NCBI GenBank assembly: GCA_018824305.1
Contig: JAHJGM010000003.1
Location: 1-49,229, forward strand
Reading direction: 5' to 3'
Source: a bacterium
GTDB lineage: Bacteria; Campylobacterota; Campylobacteria; Campylobacterales; Sulfurimonadaceae
DNA: 49,229 nucleotides
Shown: positions 24,399 to 33,261 of the stretch, piece by piece
How positions within the stretch are numbered: position 1 is the stretch's first letter
Layout: each line of letters begins with the position of its first letter
Notes under the pieces: generated by a model
What the model was told of the DNA's origin: nothing
The model's input: only the letters and a program-made list of their open reading frames with translations
Database searches by the model: none
Program-made: the position numbers and the translations under genes

Positions 24399-25282
24399 CG
24401 TGCCTTTGCCATAACTATGTACTCCCCTTGATGCAGGGTTTTCTTATATCCTTTGGGAAGATAGTTCTGCAAGTAAGTCTCGCTGTTTGCCATCTCCATA
24501 AAGCTGTAGCGACGTTCATCTACAAAGTGCTTTATAGCTGTGTCGGGAATATACCAGCGGTAGCGTTCATTTTTGAGTTTTAGATAGAGATGCAAAAGAG
24601 GGCGGACGTTGTTTTTGTCACTTTTACCCGGTTCCATACAGCTAAAGACAAAGAGACTCCCTGATCCCGTGAGTCCCTTGATCGCATCAAATATCTCTAT
24701 AACATGTACTTCGTCTAGATACATCAACACCCCTTCACAGATATAAAGAGTCTTGCGTTTGGCATCAAAACCGCTGCAATTTTCAAGTACCGATTCCAAA
24801 GAGGTCTTGCTGAGGTCTGCGGCGGCAAAAAAGAGATTTGGCGATGAAAATGATGTTTTTGATAATGCTTTTGTCTTTTCTATACTGGTAGCAGGATGGT
24901 CGATCTCGATAAAAGTAACGGATGGAAATCGTCGGCTCAAACGCCATGCTAATGTATCAAAACCGGCACCGATATTGATAACCTGGATAGTAGAGTCGCT
25001 AATGGCTTCGAGTACTTTTTCTTCGATGAATTTTTTTCTAAGCACATAATTTAGAGTGATCCCCGGAAGCAAAAGCCATTCAAGAAAAGGCAGTAGTTTG
25101 CTCCCCATAGGACTATTAAGCTGGGCAAGACGTTTGCGACCTTCTGTCGAAGCAGAGAGAATCATTGTACATGCTTCAGTCGTGTCATCATCGACTAAGT
25201 GGCTTAGTTGCGGATTTTTTGCCGTATGCAAAATCCCGTGGACGACGCTATATGCAGTTGAACTGGCTTTATCCTCTTTCAT
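24395..25282 (-). CDS. SAM-dependent carboxyl/O-methyltransferase, LCMT/COG3315-like
   Basis: A 295-aa class I methyltransferase of the leucine carboxyl methyltransferase / TIGR00027-like group. Motif I is NIGAGFDT (103-110), followed by LAWRL; FIEIDHP gives the acidic SAM-ribose ligand (Asp128); and YICEGVLMYLD is the family post-motif. The LRKKFIEE stretch (81-88) is also typical. Members methylate carboxyl groups or polyketide hydroxyls. The downstream LuxI/FeeM-like gene overlaps its stop by four bases, which suggests that the enzyme may act on an acylated product made by that synthase. That pathway is an inference. Confidence 0.82.
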   Translation of the reverse strand: MKEDKASSTAYSVVHGILHTAKNPQLSHLVDDDTTEACTMILSASTEGRKRLAQLNSPMGSKLLPFLEWLLLPGITLNYVLRKKFIEEKVLEAISDSTIQVINIGAGFDTLAWRLSRRFPSVTFIEIDHPATSIEKTKALSKTSFSSPNLFFAAADLSKTSLESVLENCSGFDAKRKTLYICEGVLMYLDEVHVIEIFDAIKGLTGSGSLFVFSCMEPGKSDKNNVRPLLHLYLKLKNERYRWYIPDTAIKHFVDERRYSFMEMANSETYLQNYLPKGYKKTLHQGEYIVMAKAR

Positions 25283-25352
25283 GACGGTTATTCTCCTAGA
25301 ACAATGCTAATATCATCGTCAGTATAACGAAAATATTTATTATATTAAGAGC

Positions 25353-26573
25353 TTATATTTTGTCTTTGTCTATTTCGATGCCGCTTTGTTCCAATGTAGA
25401 GATCAGGTCTTGAGTATAAAGTTTATCAAAATTTGCCAACATGACCTTTCGTAAATAATCTTTTTCAGCTTGTTCAGCTCTCATAAGACTAGAAGCGAAG
25501 ATCCCTTTTCTTTCTAAAACCAATGAAGTTATATCATTATCCATATTGATATGGTTCATCAACTCTCTGATGTCCGTCTCGAAAATAGAACTCAGCATAG
25601 AAAACATGCCTGCCAGATAAGCTTTATCTTTATTTCTAGGGTCGGCTTCCGCTTCCATTCTTTCCGCTCTTTTTATAGCCAGTTCCAACATGGTCTTTGA
25701 TGCCGGATTCTTAGAGATCTCGGAGTACAGATATACCATTAACCATCGAAGCAGTTTTTCTCTTCCCAATAAATTGATCACTTGCGTTAAAGATTCGACT
25801 TTTACCTGCATTTTTACTCTTTTGGAACTATTGAAAAACTGGATCAGTTTAAAAGAAAGATCGGGCTGTTTTTTGATAAAAAATTCTAGTTTTTCATTAT
25901 TCGTATCGGGCTCTTTGATGATTTTTATCAGTTGCAGGATTATAAATTGGGCGGGTTCTTTTGAACCTATGATCTCCATGACTTCGGGTTTGTCAAGATA
26001 ATAACCTTGAAACAGATCAAACCCCATCTCATAATATTTTCTTAGATCTTCTCTTGACTCGATATTTTGTGCCAAGAGCTGGATCCTTGTTCCTTTGAAC
26101 TTGTTCATGACCTTTTCCAAGTTTTCAGGTTCGGAGAGTGCCGTATCCATCTTGATAACATCGATATAGTTAAATAAGCGGCTAAACTTTTTTATCATCT
26201 CTGCACTGGAATCAAAATTCTCAAGCGACAACCTAAAGCCCCGTTTTCTGTACTGGATGATCTTATTGATCACAGTCTCCGTTAAAACGATATCTTCGAG
26301 GATATTTAAGACAAATCTGTCTTTGTCCAAAACGTCCAAGATGCCCTTTGTCAAAGTTACATCATCTACATTGATAAATGCCAAAGTTCTTGGACCCAAT
26401 AATTTGTCCAGTTCTGTACTCGTAATGGAACTGATAATGAGTTGCGAAGTACCTTTGACGCTGTCTGACAAACCGGTTGTATGGTTTGACCCATCTTTAA
26501 AAACAAGTTCGTAAGCATATACTTCATTTCTGTTGTTAAATATTTTTTGTTTGGAGATATTGATTATATTCAT
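25353..26573 (-). CDS. Degenerate EAL plus HDOD signalling protein (YuxH-like)
   Basis: A 406-aa protein. Residues 1-200 keep an EAL-fold outline (AYELVF, NVDDVTL, FQGYYLDKP) but catalytic motifs are altered: DDFG reads LENFDS, KxD reads KMDTA, and E-V-E reads QNIES. A phosphodiesterase function is unlikely. Residues about 205-390 form an HDOD domain (LIKIIKEPDTNNEKLEFFIKKQPDLSFKLIQFFNSS). Such proteins act as c-di-GMP-independent regulators of motility or stress. It sits upstream of the methyltransferase on the same strand with a 70-base gap. Confidence 0.87.
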   Translation of the reverse strand: MNIINISKQKIFNNRNEVYAYELVFKDGSNHTTGLSDSVKGTSQLIISSITSTELDKLLGPRTLAFINVDDVTLTKGILDVLDKDRFVLNILEDIVLTETVINKIIQYRKRGFRLSLENFDSSAEMIKKFSRLFNYIDVIKMDTALSEPENLEKVMNKFKGTRIQLLAQNIESREDLRKYYEMGFDLFQGYYLDKPEVMEIIGSKEPAQFIILQLIKIIKEPDTNNEKLEFFIKKQPDLSFKLIQFFNSSKRVKMQVKVESLTQVINLLGREKLLRWLMVYLYSEISKNPASKTMLELAIKRAERMEAEADPRNKDKAYLAGMFSMLSSIFETDIRELMNHINMDNDITSLVLERKGIFASSLMRAEQAEKDYLRKVMLANFDKLYTQDLISTLEQSGIEIDKDKI

Positions 26574-26731
26574 CTAGGATGCCCTTTATTTTGTCATATC
26601 AAGAGGGAGACTTTTAATGGTAAAAGCATTTTCTATTGTACATATTGATTATATATGAAATGTAATGAAAAATACATTAAAAAAAACAATGTCGGCGATG
26701 GGTATATCAGCTCAAAATAATCTATACAAGA

Positions 26732-26737
26732 TATAAT
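26732..26737 (+). promoter_or_regulatory. -10 box of the GGDEF gene
   Basis: TATAAT 30 bases before the ATG at 26767, in the 193-base divergent gap with the EAL-HDOD gene. No clear -35 box is visible. The rest of the gap (26574-26731) holds nothing I recognise. Confidence 0.4.
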
Positions 26738-26766
26738 GATAGATTATTATATGAATGGGTTGTTAA

Positions 26767-28110
26767 ATGATATTTTCTTATAAAAGCTGTGATCCTAAAT
26801 ACGTTAAATTTCAGCGTATTGTTATGGGATGGTTGGCGATAGCATCACTTTTTTTACGTGATATTGATTTAGTCTGGGTATTTTTTGCTATTACTTTTTT
26901 AGGTCTCTTTAGCGGGAGCGTTTACAGTATTCCTACACTTTTTTATAAATTTATTCATAAGCTTTTTAAAGTTGACATGGTACATATATCCTCGCATCAT
27001 GTAAGGTATTATCAGGTTAACTCATCTGTGGATTTTATCGATCATCTGCTTCGATTCGCGGCTTCTTCTTCTGCACTAGGTCTTTATTATAGCGGATTTG
27101 AGACATCGGCATGGCTTCTTATGGCATTTTTATCGGTATTTATGATGCTTAGCGCATATTTTGGTTTTTGTCTTTCCGCTTTGACGTATATAGGACTGGA
27201 GAATATAAGAGAGAAATGTAAGCTGAAGAGCTCTAAATTGTGTGATACTAAAAAAGATAAACCAGATCGTACATATAATCAAAACTGTATCTTGGCAAAA
27301 AGATGTTTCACCCCGTATATGCGTTGTGACAGCTGTCATATAGGTATTAGCAAATGTTTAGGTACAAAGTTTAATCTGTTGGTCATCATCATCGGATTGT
27401 TGATGTCGATATTTTTGTTTGTTGACGATCATACTTTGATCCAGATCAATATTGTACTTATTATGGGTCTTTTATTTTGGTTGGGTTATCGGATAAATTA
27501 CAGTATTGATGCGTTGGTTCAAAGCAATAATAAAAATCTCATTTTAAACAAGCAGCTGAAAAACTATACGGAATCTTTGGAAGCTGAAGTAAAACGCCGT
27601 ACTGCCGAGATCGAACATCTGGCAACATTTGATATGCTGACGGAACTTTACAATAGATTTTATTTTGAAAATCAATTGACTGAAACACTTGATACTCTGG
27701 ATGATAGAGCCTTGACACATCTGGCATTTATTGATCTGGATAAATTCAAGTTGATAAATGACACGGCAGGGCATCTTGCAGGAGATAGATTGCTTAGTAA
27801 CATGGCTCAAATGCTAACTACGGTTGTTGGGCAGAGGGGAATAGTAGCAAGAATAGGCGGAGATGAGTTTGCGATACTTTTTAAAGAAGTAACACAGGAT
27901 GAGGCATTAGAGTGTTGTCAAGAGATATGCGATAAAGCAGGCAGGTATGAGTTTGTATGGGAAGAGCAGAGATTTGGCATAGGTACAAGTATCGGGCTTG
28001 CTACACTAAAATCCTCTATGCAGGATATCAAAGCTGCACTGCACCATGCCGATCAGGCTTGTTATAATGCAAAAAAATCCGGACGTAACCGAGTGAGTCT
28101 GTATAAATAG
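26767..28110 (+). CDS. Membrane diguanylate cyclase with a cysteine cluster
   Basis: A 447-aa protein. Several hydrophobic segments span residues 15-55 and 97-143, resembling the DUF4395-type membrane domain (KFQRIVMGWLAI, FGFCLSALTYI). A cytoplasmic stretch (151-197) holds cysteines C151, C159, C174, C180, C187, C190 and C197 including CDSC, then two more helices (204-245), a coiled coil and a GGDEF domain with intact RIGGDEF signature. The I-site RxxD is absent (GQRG at that position). It should make c-di-GMP and may sense redox or metal through the cysteines. No phosphodiesterase domain is attached. Confidence 0.85.
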   Translation: MIFSYKSCDPKYVKFQRIVMGWLAIASLFLRDIDLVWVFFAITFLGLFSGSVYSIPTLFYKFIHKLFKVDMVHISSHHVRYYQVNSSVDFIDHLLRFAASSSALGLYYSGFETSAWLLMAFLSVFMMLSAYFGFCLSALTYIGLENIREKCKLKSSKLCDTKKDKPDRTYNQNCILAKRCFTPYMRCDSCHIGISKCLGTKFNLLVIIIGLLMSIFLFVDDHTLIQINIVLIMGLLFWLGYRINYSIDALVQSNNKNLILNKQLKNYTESLEAEVKRRTAEIEHLATFDMLTELYNRFYFENQLTETLDTLDDRALTHLAFIDLDKFKLINDTAGHLAGDRLLSNMAQMLTTVVGQRGIVARIGGDEFAILFKEVTQDEALECCQEICDKAGRYEFVWEEQRFGIGTSIGLATLKSSMQDIKAALHHADQACYNAKKSGRNRVSLYK

Positions 28111-28197
28111 CATTTTACTTTCATCGTTATTTCTATTTGATTGTCTTTGATTCATTACAATTGTTTTGTTCTTAATTCATAAAAGGATTTTAAATTG

Positions 28198-28647
28198 ATG
28201 AAAAGACAAATACTTATCATTACTGTTTTACTGACAAATATTGCACTGGGTGCCGCACTGCCGATCAATAATCGGGTAGAGCGAGAGATAGATACAAATA
28301 AAAAAAATACAAATACTTTAGCCGGTGCAGCAAGCAGATACCTTTTTAACAAGGGTCTTGATAAAAGCGTAGCCGATAAAAAAGTCTTAAACTCTCTTGG
28401 TGGCAATGAATACAAAAACTCTCTTATGGCAAAAAATTTAATAGATAGTTTTAGTGGCATTAAACATGAGGATATTGTCGCATATATAGGTGAGTGTGCT
28501 CTTTATGGAAGATGTGCGGATCTGAGTTCGTATGACGAGATCATAGGACTTATACAACAAAAGAGCAGATTGGCACTGGATAAAACAGCTTTAAAGAAAA
28601 TAGAAAAGATAAGTTTGGAAAATAGCAAAATTAAAAACAACGGATAA
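28198..28647 (+). CDS. Secreted hypothetical protein
   Basis: A 149-aa protein. The preceding TTG (28195) is in frame, but the ATG at 28198 follows AAAAGGA at a good distance. Residues 1-21 form a signal peptide (KRQILIITVLLTNIALGAA) and the mature part is helical and charged, with a CALYGRC pair (two cysteines six residues apart). No known domain was recognised. It lies between the GGDEF gene and the NMT1-sensor kinase on the same strand, so it could be related to either, but nothing shows function. Confidence 0.55.
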   Translation: MKRQILIITVLLTNIALGAALPINNRVEREIDTNKKNTNTLAGAASRYLFNKGLDKSVADKKVLNSLGGNEYKNSLMAKNLIDSFSGIKHEDIVAYIGECALYGRCADLSSYDEIIGLIQQKSRLALDKTALKKIEKISLENSKIKNNG

Positions 28648-28729
28648 AATCTTTTAGAAATCAGCGATAGCAGGATTATTACTTACACTCTTCATACAAA
28701 TCTATTGATTATAGGATAAAATTATCCGT

Positions 28730-30577
28730 ATGAAAAAAATAATTTTGATCTTACTGCTGTCAATATCATTGTTTGGGGCACAAAAAGTAGTCTTGCAGTT
28801 GAATTGGAAAAACCAGTTTCAGTTTGCAGGGTACTATGTCGCAAAAGAACAGGGATATTATAAAGATGTCGGTCTTGATGTAGAGATCAAAGAGTTTGAT
28901 GGCAATACTGATATTTCCAGCGTGATCGACAAAGGTGAAGCCGACTTTGCGATCGGGCGTTCATCGCTGCTGATCGATAAAATGAACGGTAAAGATGTTG
29001 TGGCTCTGGGTGCTGTCTTTCAAGACTCTCCGATGATCCTTTTAACAAGAAATGACACAAACATCAGTTCCATACAAGATCTAAGAGATAAAAGAATTAT
29101 GCTCACACGAGATGCCAGAGACACGGCATCTATTACAGCTATGCTGTTTTCAAACGGTATGAATCTAAACGATGTAAAGATAGTGCCGCATAGTTTTAAT
29201 CTGGATGATCTTATCAATAAAAAGACTGATGCGATGGCGTCATATATATCAAACGAACCCATAAGAATGGAAGATGCCGGCATAGGATATAAGATCTTCG
29301 ATCCCAAAGATTACGGTTTTCATTTTTATAGCGATATCCTCTTTACATCTTCACAGTTCATAAAAAACAATCCAAGACTAACAAAAGACTTTTATGAAGC
29401 TACGATAAAAGGCTGGGAATATGCCTTTGAAAACATTACGCAAACAGCAGAGATCATCGGCAAGCATTATAACACCCAGCATAAGACATTGATACAGCTA
29501 ATAAAAGAGGGGGAGATATTAAAACGTCTCTCTTATAAGAAAGACGTGCCTCTTGGATATTTGGACAAAGGGCAGTTAAGCGATATCGTAAAAGTCTATA
29601 AAGTGCTTGGAATCGTGACCAAAGATGTGGACTTGGATAAGTTTATCTATGCGGATAATCATCCAAAAGAGTTAGCGTTTAAACTCAATTACAAAGATAT
29701 CTGGTTTCTTGTCGCCATATTCGTACTGCTTCTTATAAGCTTGAACTTGATGCTTCTTTTTGTGAGTTTTAGAAATAAGTGGATTCATACAAAAAGTCAT
29801 CTCAAAGCGACGATTGAAGAGCAAAAAGAGGAGATCAACAAACAAAACAAGATCATTTTGGTACAATCAAAAATAGCCGCGATCGGGGAGATGCTAAGTA
29901 ATATAGCACATCAGTGGAGACAGCCTTTAAATGTCATCTCGCTGAGTACGGCCAAGATAGAGACATCTTTGCTTTTTGGACATGAGATAAAGAAAGAGGA
30001 TTTTCTCAAAATAAGCAATGATATAAATCTTCAGGCCCAATATCTATCGCAGACGATCGATGATTTTAGAAACTATTTTAACTCGAACACGGAAGATTTT
30101 GTATCGTTTAATATAAAAGACACGGTTAAGAAGCTCAATGAATTGACGAAAGAGATCTTTAGAAGTAGCAATATAGAAGTTATTACGAATGTAGATGATT
30201 GTCTGGTCACTGAAAACGAAAATCTTTTGATCCAGTCCGTGCTCAATATTTACAATAATGCAAGAGATGCGATCGTCGAAAACAATTCGGCATACAGATA
30301 TTTTTTTGTGGATGTCACAAGTACGGACGAGGGTATCGAGATCAGATTAAAAGATTCCGGCGGCGGTATCGATACAGATGTGGTAGAGAATATTTTTGAG
30401 CCCTATTTTACGACGAAGCATAAATCAAAAGGAACAGGACTGGGGCTGTATATAACTTATACGATCATTACCCAACATTTACATGGAACTATCTCAGCAC
30501 ATAATGTAGAGTATAGATACAAGGGTCATACTCTTTTGGGTGCTGAGTTTATCATCACGCTTCCAAGTACGTTGTAG
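28730..30577 (+). CDS. Histidine kinase with NMT1/THI5-like periplasmic sensor
   Basis: A 615-aa kinase. Signal peptide (1-17, KKIILILLLSISLFGA), then an NMT1/SsuA-type substrate-binding domain (18-315; LQLNWKNQFQFAGYYVAKEQGYY), normally a thiamine-precursor or nitrate/sulfonate binder. A single TM lies at about 325-350, followed by a coiled coil and HisKA with His394 in IAHQWRQPL, then HATPase (DSGGGID, GTGLGLYI) to the end. The cognate response regulator is not adjacent. The ligand of the sensor domain is unknown. This architecture is common in sulfur-oxidising Campylobacterota. Confidence 0.93.
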   Translation: MKKIILILLLSISLFGAQKVVLQLNWKNQFQFAGYYVAKEQGYYKDVGLDVEIKEFDGNTDISSVIDKGEADFAIGRSSLLIDKMNGKDVVALGAVFQDSPMILLTRNDTNISSIQDLRDKRIMLTRDARDTASITAMLFSNGMNLNDVKIVPHSFNLDDLINKKTDAMASYISNEPIRMEDAGIGYKIFDPKDYGFHFYSDILFTSSQFIKNNPRLTKDFYEATIKGWEYAFENITQTAEIIGKHYNTQHKTLIQLIKEGEILKRLSYKKDVPLGYLDKGQLSDIVKVYKVLGIVTKDVDLDKFIYADNHPKELAFKLNYKDIWFLVAIFVLLLISLNLMLLFVSFRNKWIHTKSHLKATIEEQKEEINKQNKIILVQSKIAAIGEMLSNIAHQWRQPLNVISLSTAKIETSLLFGHEIKKEDFLKISNDINLQAQYLSQTIDDFRNYFNSNTEDFVSFNIKDTVKKLNELTKEIFRSSNIEVITNVDDCLVTENENLLIQSVLNIYNNARDAIVENNSAYRYFFVDVTSTDEGIEIRLKDSGGGIDTDVVENIFEPYFTTKHKSKGTGLGLYITYTIITQHLHGTISAHNVEYRYKGHTLLGAEFIITLPSTL

Positions 30578-30579
30578 TA

Positions 30580-31440
30580 CTACTCGGCTTTTCTTCTTGT
30601 CAGAAATATCAAGATCGCAAGAGATGTGATGATAAACGAGATACCGCCCATCAGGTAAAGGGCATTTAGCATCTTGTCATAGTTCTCTATCGCGATTTTA
30701 AATACTACCATCAGTGTCTCTATAGAGAGTGCTATCAAAATAGTGATAAGAAATTTTGTCAGGACTTTGATCTCTATTTTAGAGTCTTTAGAGTAGCTTT
30801 TAAAAAACACCTCCTGTTCGAGTATGGTCTTTGCCAGATCGAAGATGGCAAGTCCCAGTGTCGTCGCGATGACAGGTTTAAATATGGCATCGATATCCAG
30901 ACTTTCATGGAAAATGTTTTTTACGAAATCAAATCCCCCATATATGATCGCTGCTGCTGAGAGTATCATCATAAAAAAACCTGTGACGAAATAAAAATAT
31001 TTTATCAGTTTGCTGAAGTAGACATGTTTATCTATCAAACCGACTCTCTCCAGCAGTTTTTCAAGGACAAAATCCATGAAGATGATCTTGTCTCCCTCTT
31101 TTTTTGAGACCGTGACACAAAGAGTTCCTGTGGTACTGCTTTGATAAGGAGTCGTAAATGCAAAGTTGTTCTCTTTGACATTGAGTTTATTTATGAGATA
31201 GCTTCTGCTTTTGTTCCTTTCGCTGTCATCGTTGTATTTGCTGTAGATATTTGCCGATGTCTGGATCTTTGTGATAGCATCGACCGTATATACGACCTCC
31301 AAAGAGGGAAATGTCATGAACAGTTTTTGATAAAAATTCTCAGCTTCGTTGCTTAGTTTGTCTAAGTTCTCGATACTGTTTTGGATAATGCTTTCAATTT
31401 TATCTTTATTGTTGTTATAGATCTCAATATATTCTTTCAT
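30580..31440 (-). CDS. PDC-like sensor membrane protein
   Basis: A 286-aa protein with a soluble N-terminal half (about residues 1-145) whose strands (VYTVDAITKIQTSANIYSK, FAFTTPYQSSTTGTLCVTV) resemble PDC/Cache-type sensor folds, then about four membrane segments (147-172, 183-205, 226-248, 258-282). No output domain is present and no signal peptide precedes the sensor half, so topology is uncertain. It converges on the kinase gene, two bases apart. Role unknown; signalling or channel-like function are both possible. Confidence 0.6.
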   Translation of the reverse strand: MKEYIEIYNNNKDKIESIIQNSIENLDKLSNEAENFYQKLFMTFPSLEVVYTVDAITKIQTSANIYSKYNDDSERNKSRSYLINKLNVKENNFAFTTPYQSSTTGTLCVTVSKKEGDKIIFMDFVLEKLLERVGLIDKHVYFSKLIKYFYFVTGFFMMILSAAAIIYGGFDFVKNIFHESLDIDAIFKPVIATTLGLAIFDLAKTILEQEVFFKSYSKDSKIEIKVLTKFLITILIALSIETLMVVFKIAIENYDKMLNALYLMGGISFIITSLAILIFLTRRKAE

Positions 31441-31518
31441 ATTAAAACTCCTGATTTGATTTATTGGTCAAATTATAGTCCACTATGGAGAATATATATA
31501 CAGTGTATTGATTATATT

Positions 31519-32061
31519 TTAGGCATTTTTATCGATTAATGAAAAACCAAGATCCATCATCTTTTTATCTATCTCTTCTACCGCTTTGTCGATCGTTTTA
31601 TAACTTATCTCCGGAAGTTTGTCTCCCCATGTCTGCTCAGCTTCTTTAAAACCTTGTAAAATCCCCTCACGTCCGGCTTTTAGAAGTTCTTCATTATCAC
31701 CGGCACCTTTGAGTACAAATTCGGCTATTCTTTGTGCTGTTTTTTTGATGCCGAAAAATCCATCTTCACTTACTAACTTTTTTGCTTCACCTTGTGAAAG
31801 AGATGCAATGTTTTTACCGTTATACCCGATCTCTTTTAAAAAATTTTGAAAGTTTTCCTGATTGAGGTCAAATCGGCTTTTGTCACCGCCTGATATCTTA
31901 AACTGTATATCTATGGAGATGATACTAATGCTTATGGAACTTGTTTGTAACTTTGATTTGAGGTCGCTAAAATCCTTCTTGATCTCTCCCTCTTTTTTTG
32001 TTTTATTCTCTTCATATTTTTTGTACAGATCAGCCTGATTCATACTTGAGTTTATCTGCAT
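31519..32061 (-). CDS. DUF5610-type protein (often labelled hydrogenase-4 component G)
   Basis: A 180-aa soluble, highly charged protein. The C-terminal stretch GREGILQGFKEAEQTWGDKLPEISYKTID is typical of the DUF5610 group, which is often annotated as hydrogenase-4 component G without hydrogenase context. There is no hydrogenase gene here. The start ATG at 32061 follows a weak ribosome site. The intergenic side holds a TTACATGTAA palindrome at 32081-32090. Confidence 0.65.
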   Translation of the reverse strand: MQINSSMNQADLYKKYEENKTKKEGEIKKDFSDLKSKLQTSSISISIISIDIQFKISGGDKSRFDLNQENFQNFLKEIGYNGKNIASLSQGEAKKLVSEDGFFGIKKTAQRIAEFVLKGAGDNEELLKAGREGILQGFKEAEQTWGDKLPEISYKTIDKAVEEIDKKMMDLGFSLIDKNA

Positions 32062-32080
32062 TTTTTTCCTTCAGAATTCT

Positions 32081-32090
32081 TTACATGTAA
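32081..32090. repeat. TTACATGTAA palindrome (intergenic copy)
   Basis: Core palindrome upstream of the DUF5610 gene. Confidence 0.75.
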
Positions 32091-32196
32091 GGTAGATCGG
32101 TAATAGAATCTTTTAGTAAAATTTATATCTTTTTTTATTTAGCTGTCTCGAAGTACAAATGTATGACAATCCTTTTTTTATAAAAAGGCTGTAGAG

Positions 32197-33261
32197 ATGG
32201 AATATCTGTCAATATTTATAAACTCGCTTATAGATCTTAGTAATGCAATGGCACCTTACATACTGTTTGGACTCTTGTTTGCAGGGATACTGCATGAATT
32301 GGTACCGCAGAGTTTAGTCACTAAGCATTTGGGGCGAGAGAGCATCTCTTCTGTCATAAAGGCGACACTTTTTGGTGTTCCGCTTCCGGTTTGTTCCTGC
32401 GGTGTCATCCCTCTTGCAGCGAGCATCAAAAAAAGCGGTGCAAGCAGAGGGGCGACACTTTCGTTTTTAATATCTACACCGATAACGGGAGTCGATTCTA
32501 TCCTTGCGACATACGGGATGTTCGGATGGGCGTTTACTCTTTACAGAGTGTTTACGTCTATGTTTATCGCTATGGCGGCGGGCATCTTAACGAACATCTT
32601 CGATAAGGAGGAGGCAGTAGTCAAACCGAAGTTTTCGCTTTCGCCGACTAAACAAGAACCTCAGAGTTGTTGTTCTACTTCAACATGCTGTAGTACTTCA
32701 AATGAACAAGTAAAGTTTTCTATAATGAAGGCTCTTAAATACGGATTTGTGACGTTACTTGGAGATATAGCCAAACCTCTGTTCTGGGGTCTAGTGATCG
32801 GTGCACTGATAAGCTCTTTTATTCCTCAAAATCTAAGTGAGATATTGATCGAGTATTCTTGGCTTTCATATATCATTGTGATAGCTATTGCCGTGCCGAT
32901 GTACGTCTGTGCAACGGCGTCATTGCCGATCGCCGCGGCTCTTATGCTCTCAGGTGTGAGTGCGGGTGCTGCATTTGTGTTTTTGAGTGCGGGACCTGCT
33001 ACAAACACGGTCACCATCGGCGTCGTGAAAAACATGCTTGGCAAGCGTTCTTTGTATATTTATCTGGCCTCCATCACCATAGGCAGTGTGCTCTTTGGTC
33101 TGGGACTCGATTATCTTTTTAAGAGTCTTGATATAGCACCAAGATCGATCTTACATGTAGCCGAACATGCAACGCTCATATCTACAGCAAGCAGTGTCAT
33201 ATTATGGACGTTTGTCCTGTATTTTATAGCAAAGCCCTATTTTAAAAGAGCAAAAGCCTGA
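32197..33261 (+). CDS. SO_0444-family Cu/Zn efflux-type permease
   Basis: A 354-aa permease of the DUF318/ArsP-like superfamily. Two groups of four or so membrane helices flank a central loop with cysteine pairs CC158-159 and CC164-165. The first half has the signature GVPLPVCSCGVIPLA (C66, C68) and STPITGVDSI; the second repeats it as VCATASLPIAAALMLSGVSAGAAFVFLSAGPATN. The SO_0444 subfamily is reported to export copper or zinc. The gene converges on ackA with a 25-base overlap. Confidence 0.85.
   Translation: MEYLSIFINSLIDLSNAMAPYILFGLLFAGILHELVPQSLVTKHLGRESISSVIKATLFGVPLPVCSCGVIPLAASIKKSGASRGATLSFLISTPITGVDSILATYGMFGWAFTLYRVFTSMFIAMAAGILTNIFDKEEAVVKPKFSLSPTKQEPQSCCSTSTCCSTSNEQVKFSIMKALKYGFVTLLGDIAKPLFWGLVIGALISSFIPQNLSEILIEYSWLSYIIVIAIAVPMYVCATASLPIAAALMLSGVSAGAAFVFLSAGPATNTVTIGVVKNMLGKRSLYIYLASITIGSVLFGLGLDYLFKSLDIAPRSILHVAEHATLISTASSVILWTFVLYFIAKPYFKRAKA

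Noticed and set aside
23754-26573. A complete LuxI/LuxR quorum-sensing locus
   Set aside because: No LuxR-type receptor is encoded nearby; only the synthase-like and methyltransferase genes support a signal role.
31519-32061. Hydrogenase-4 operon around the component-G-like gene
   Set aside because: No hydrogenase structural or maturation genes are present; the label is a domain name only.
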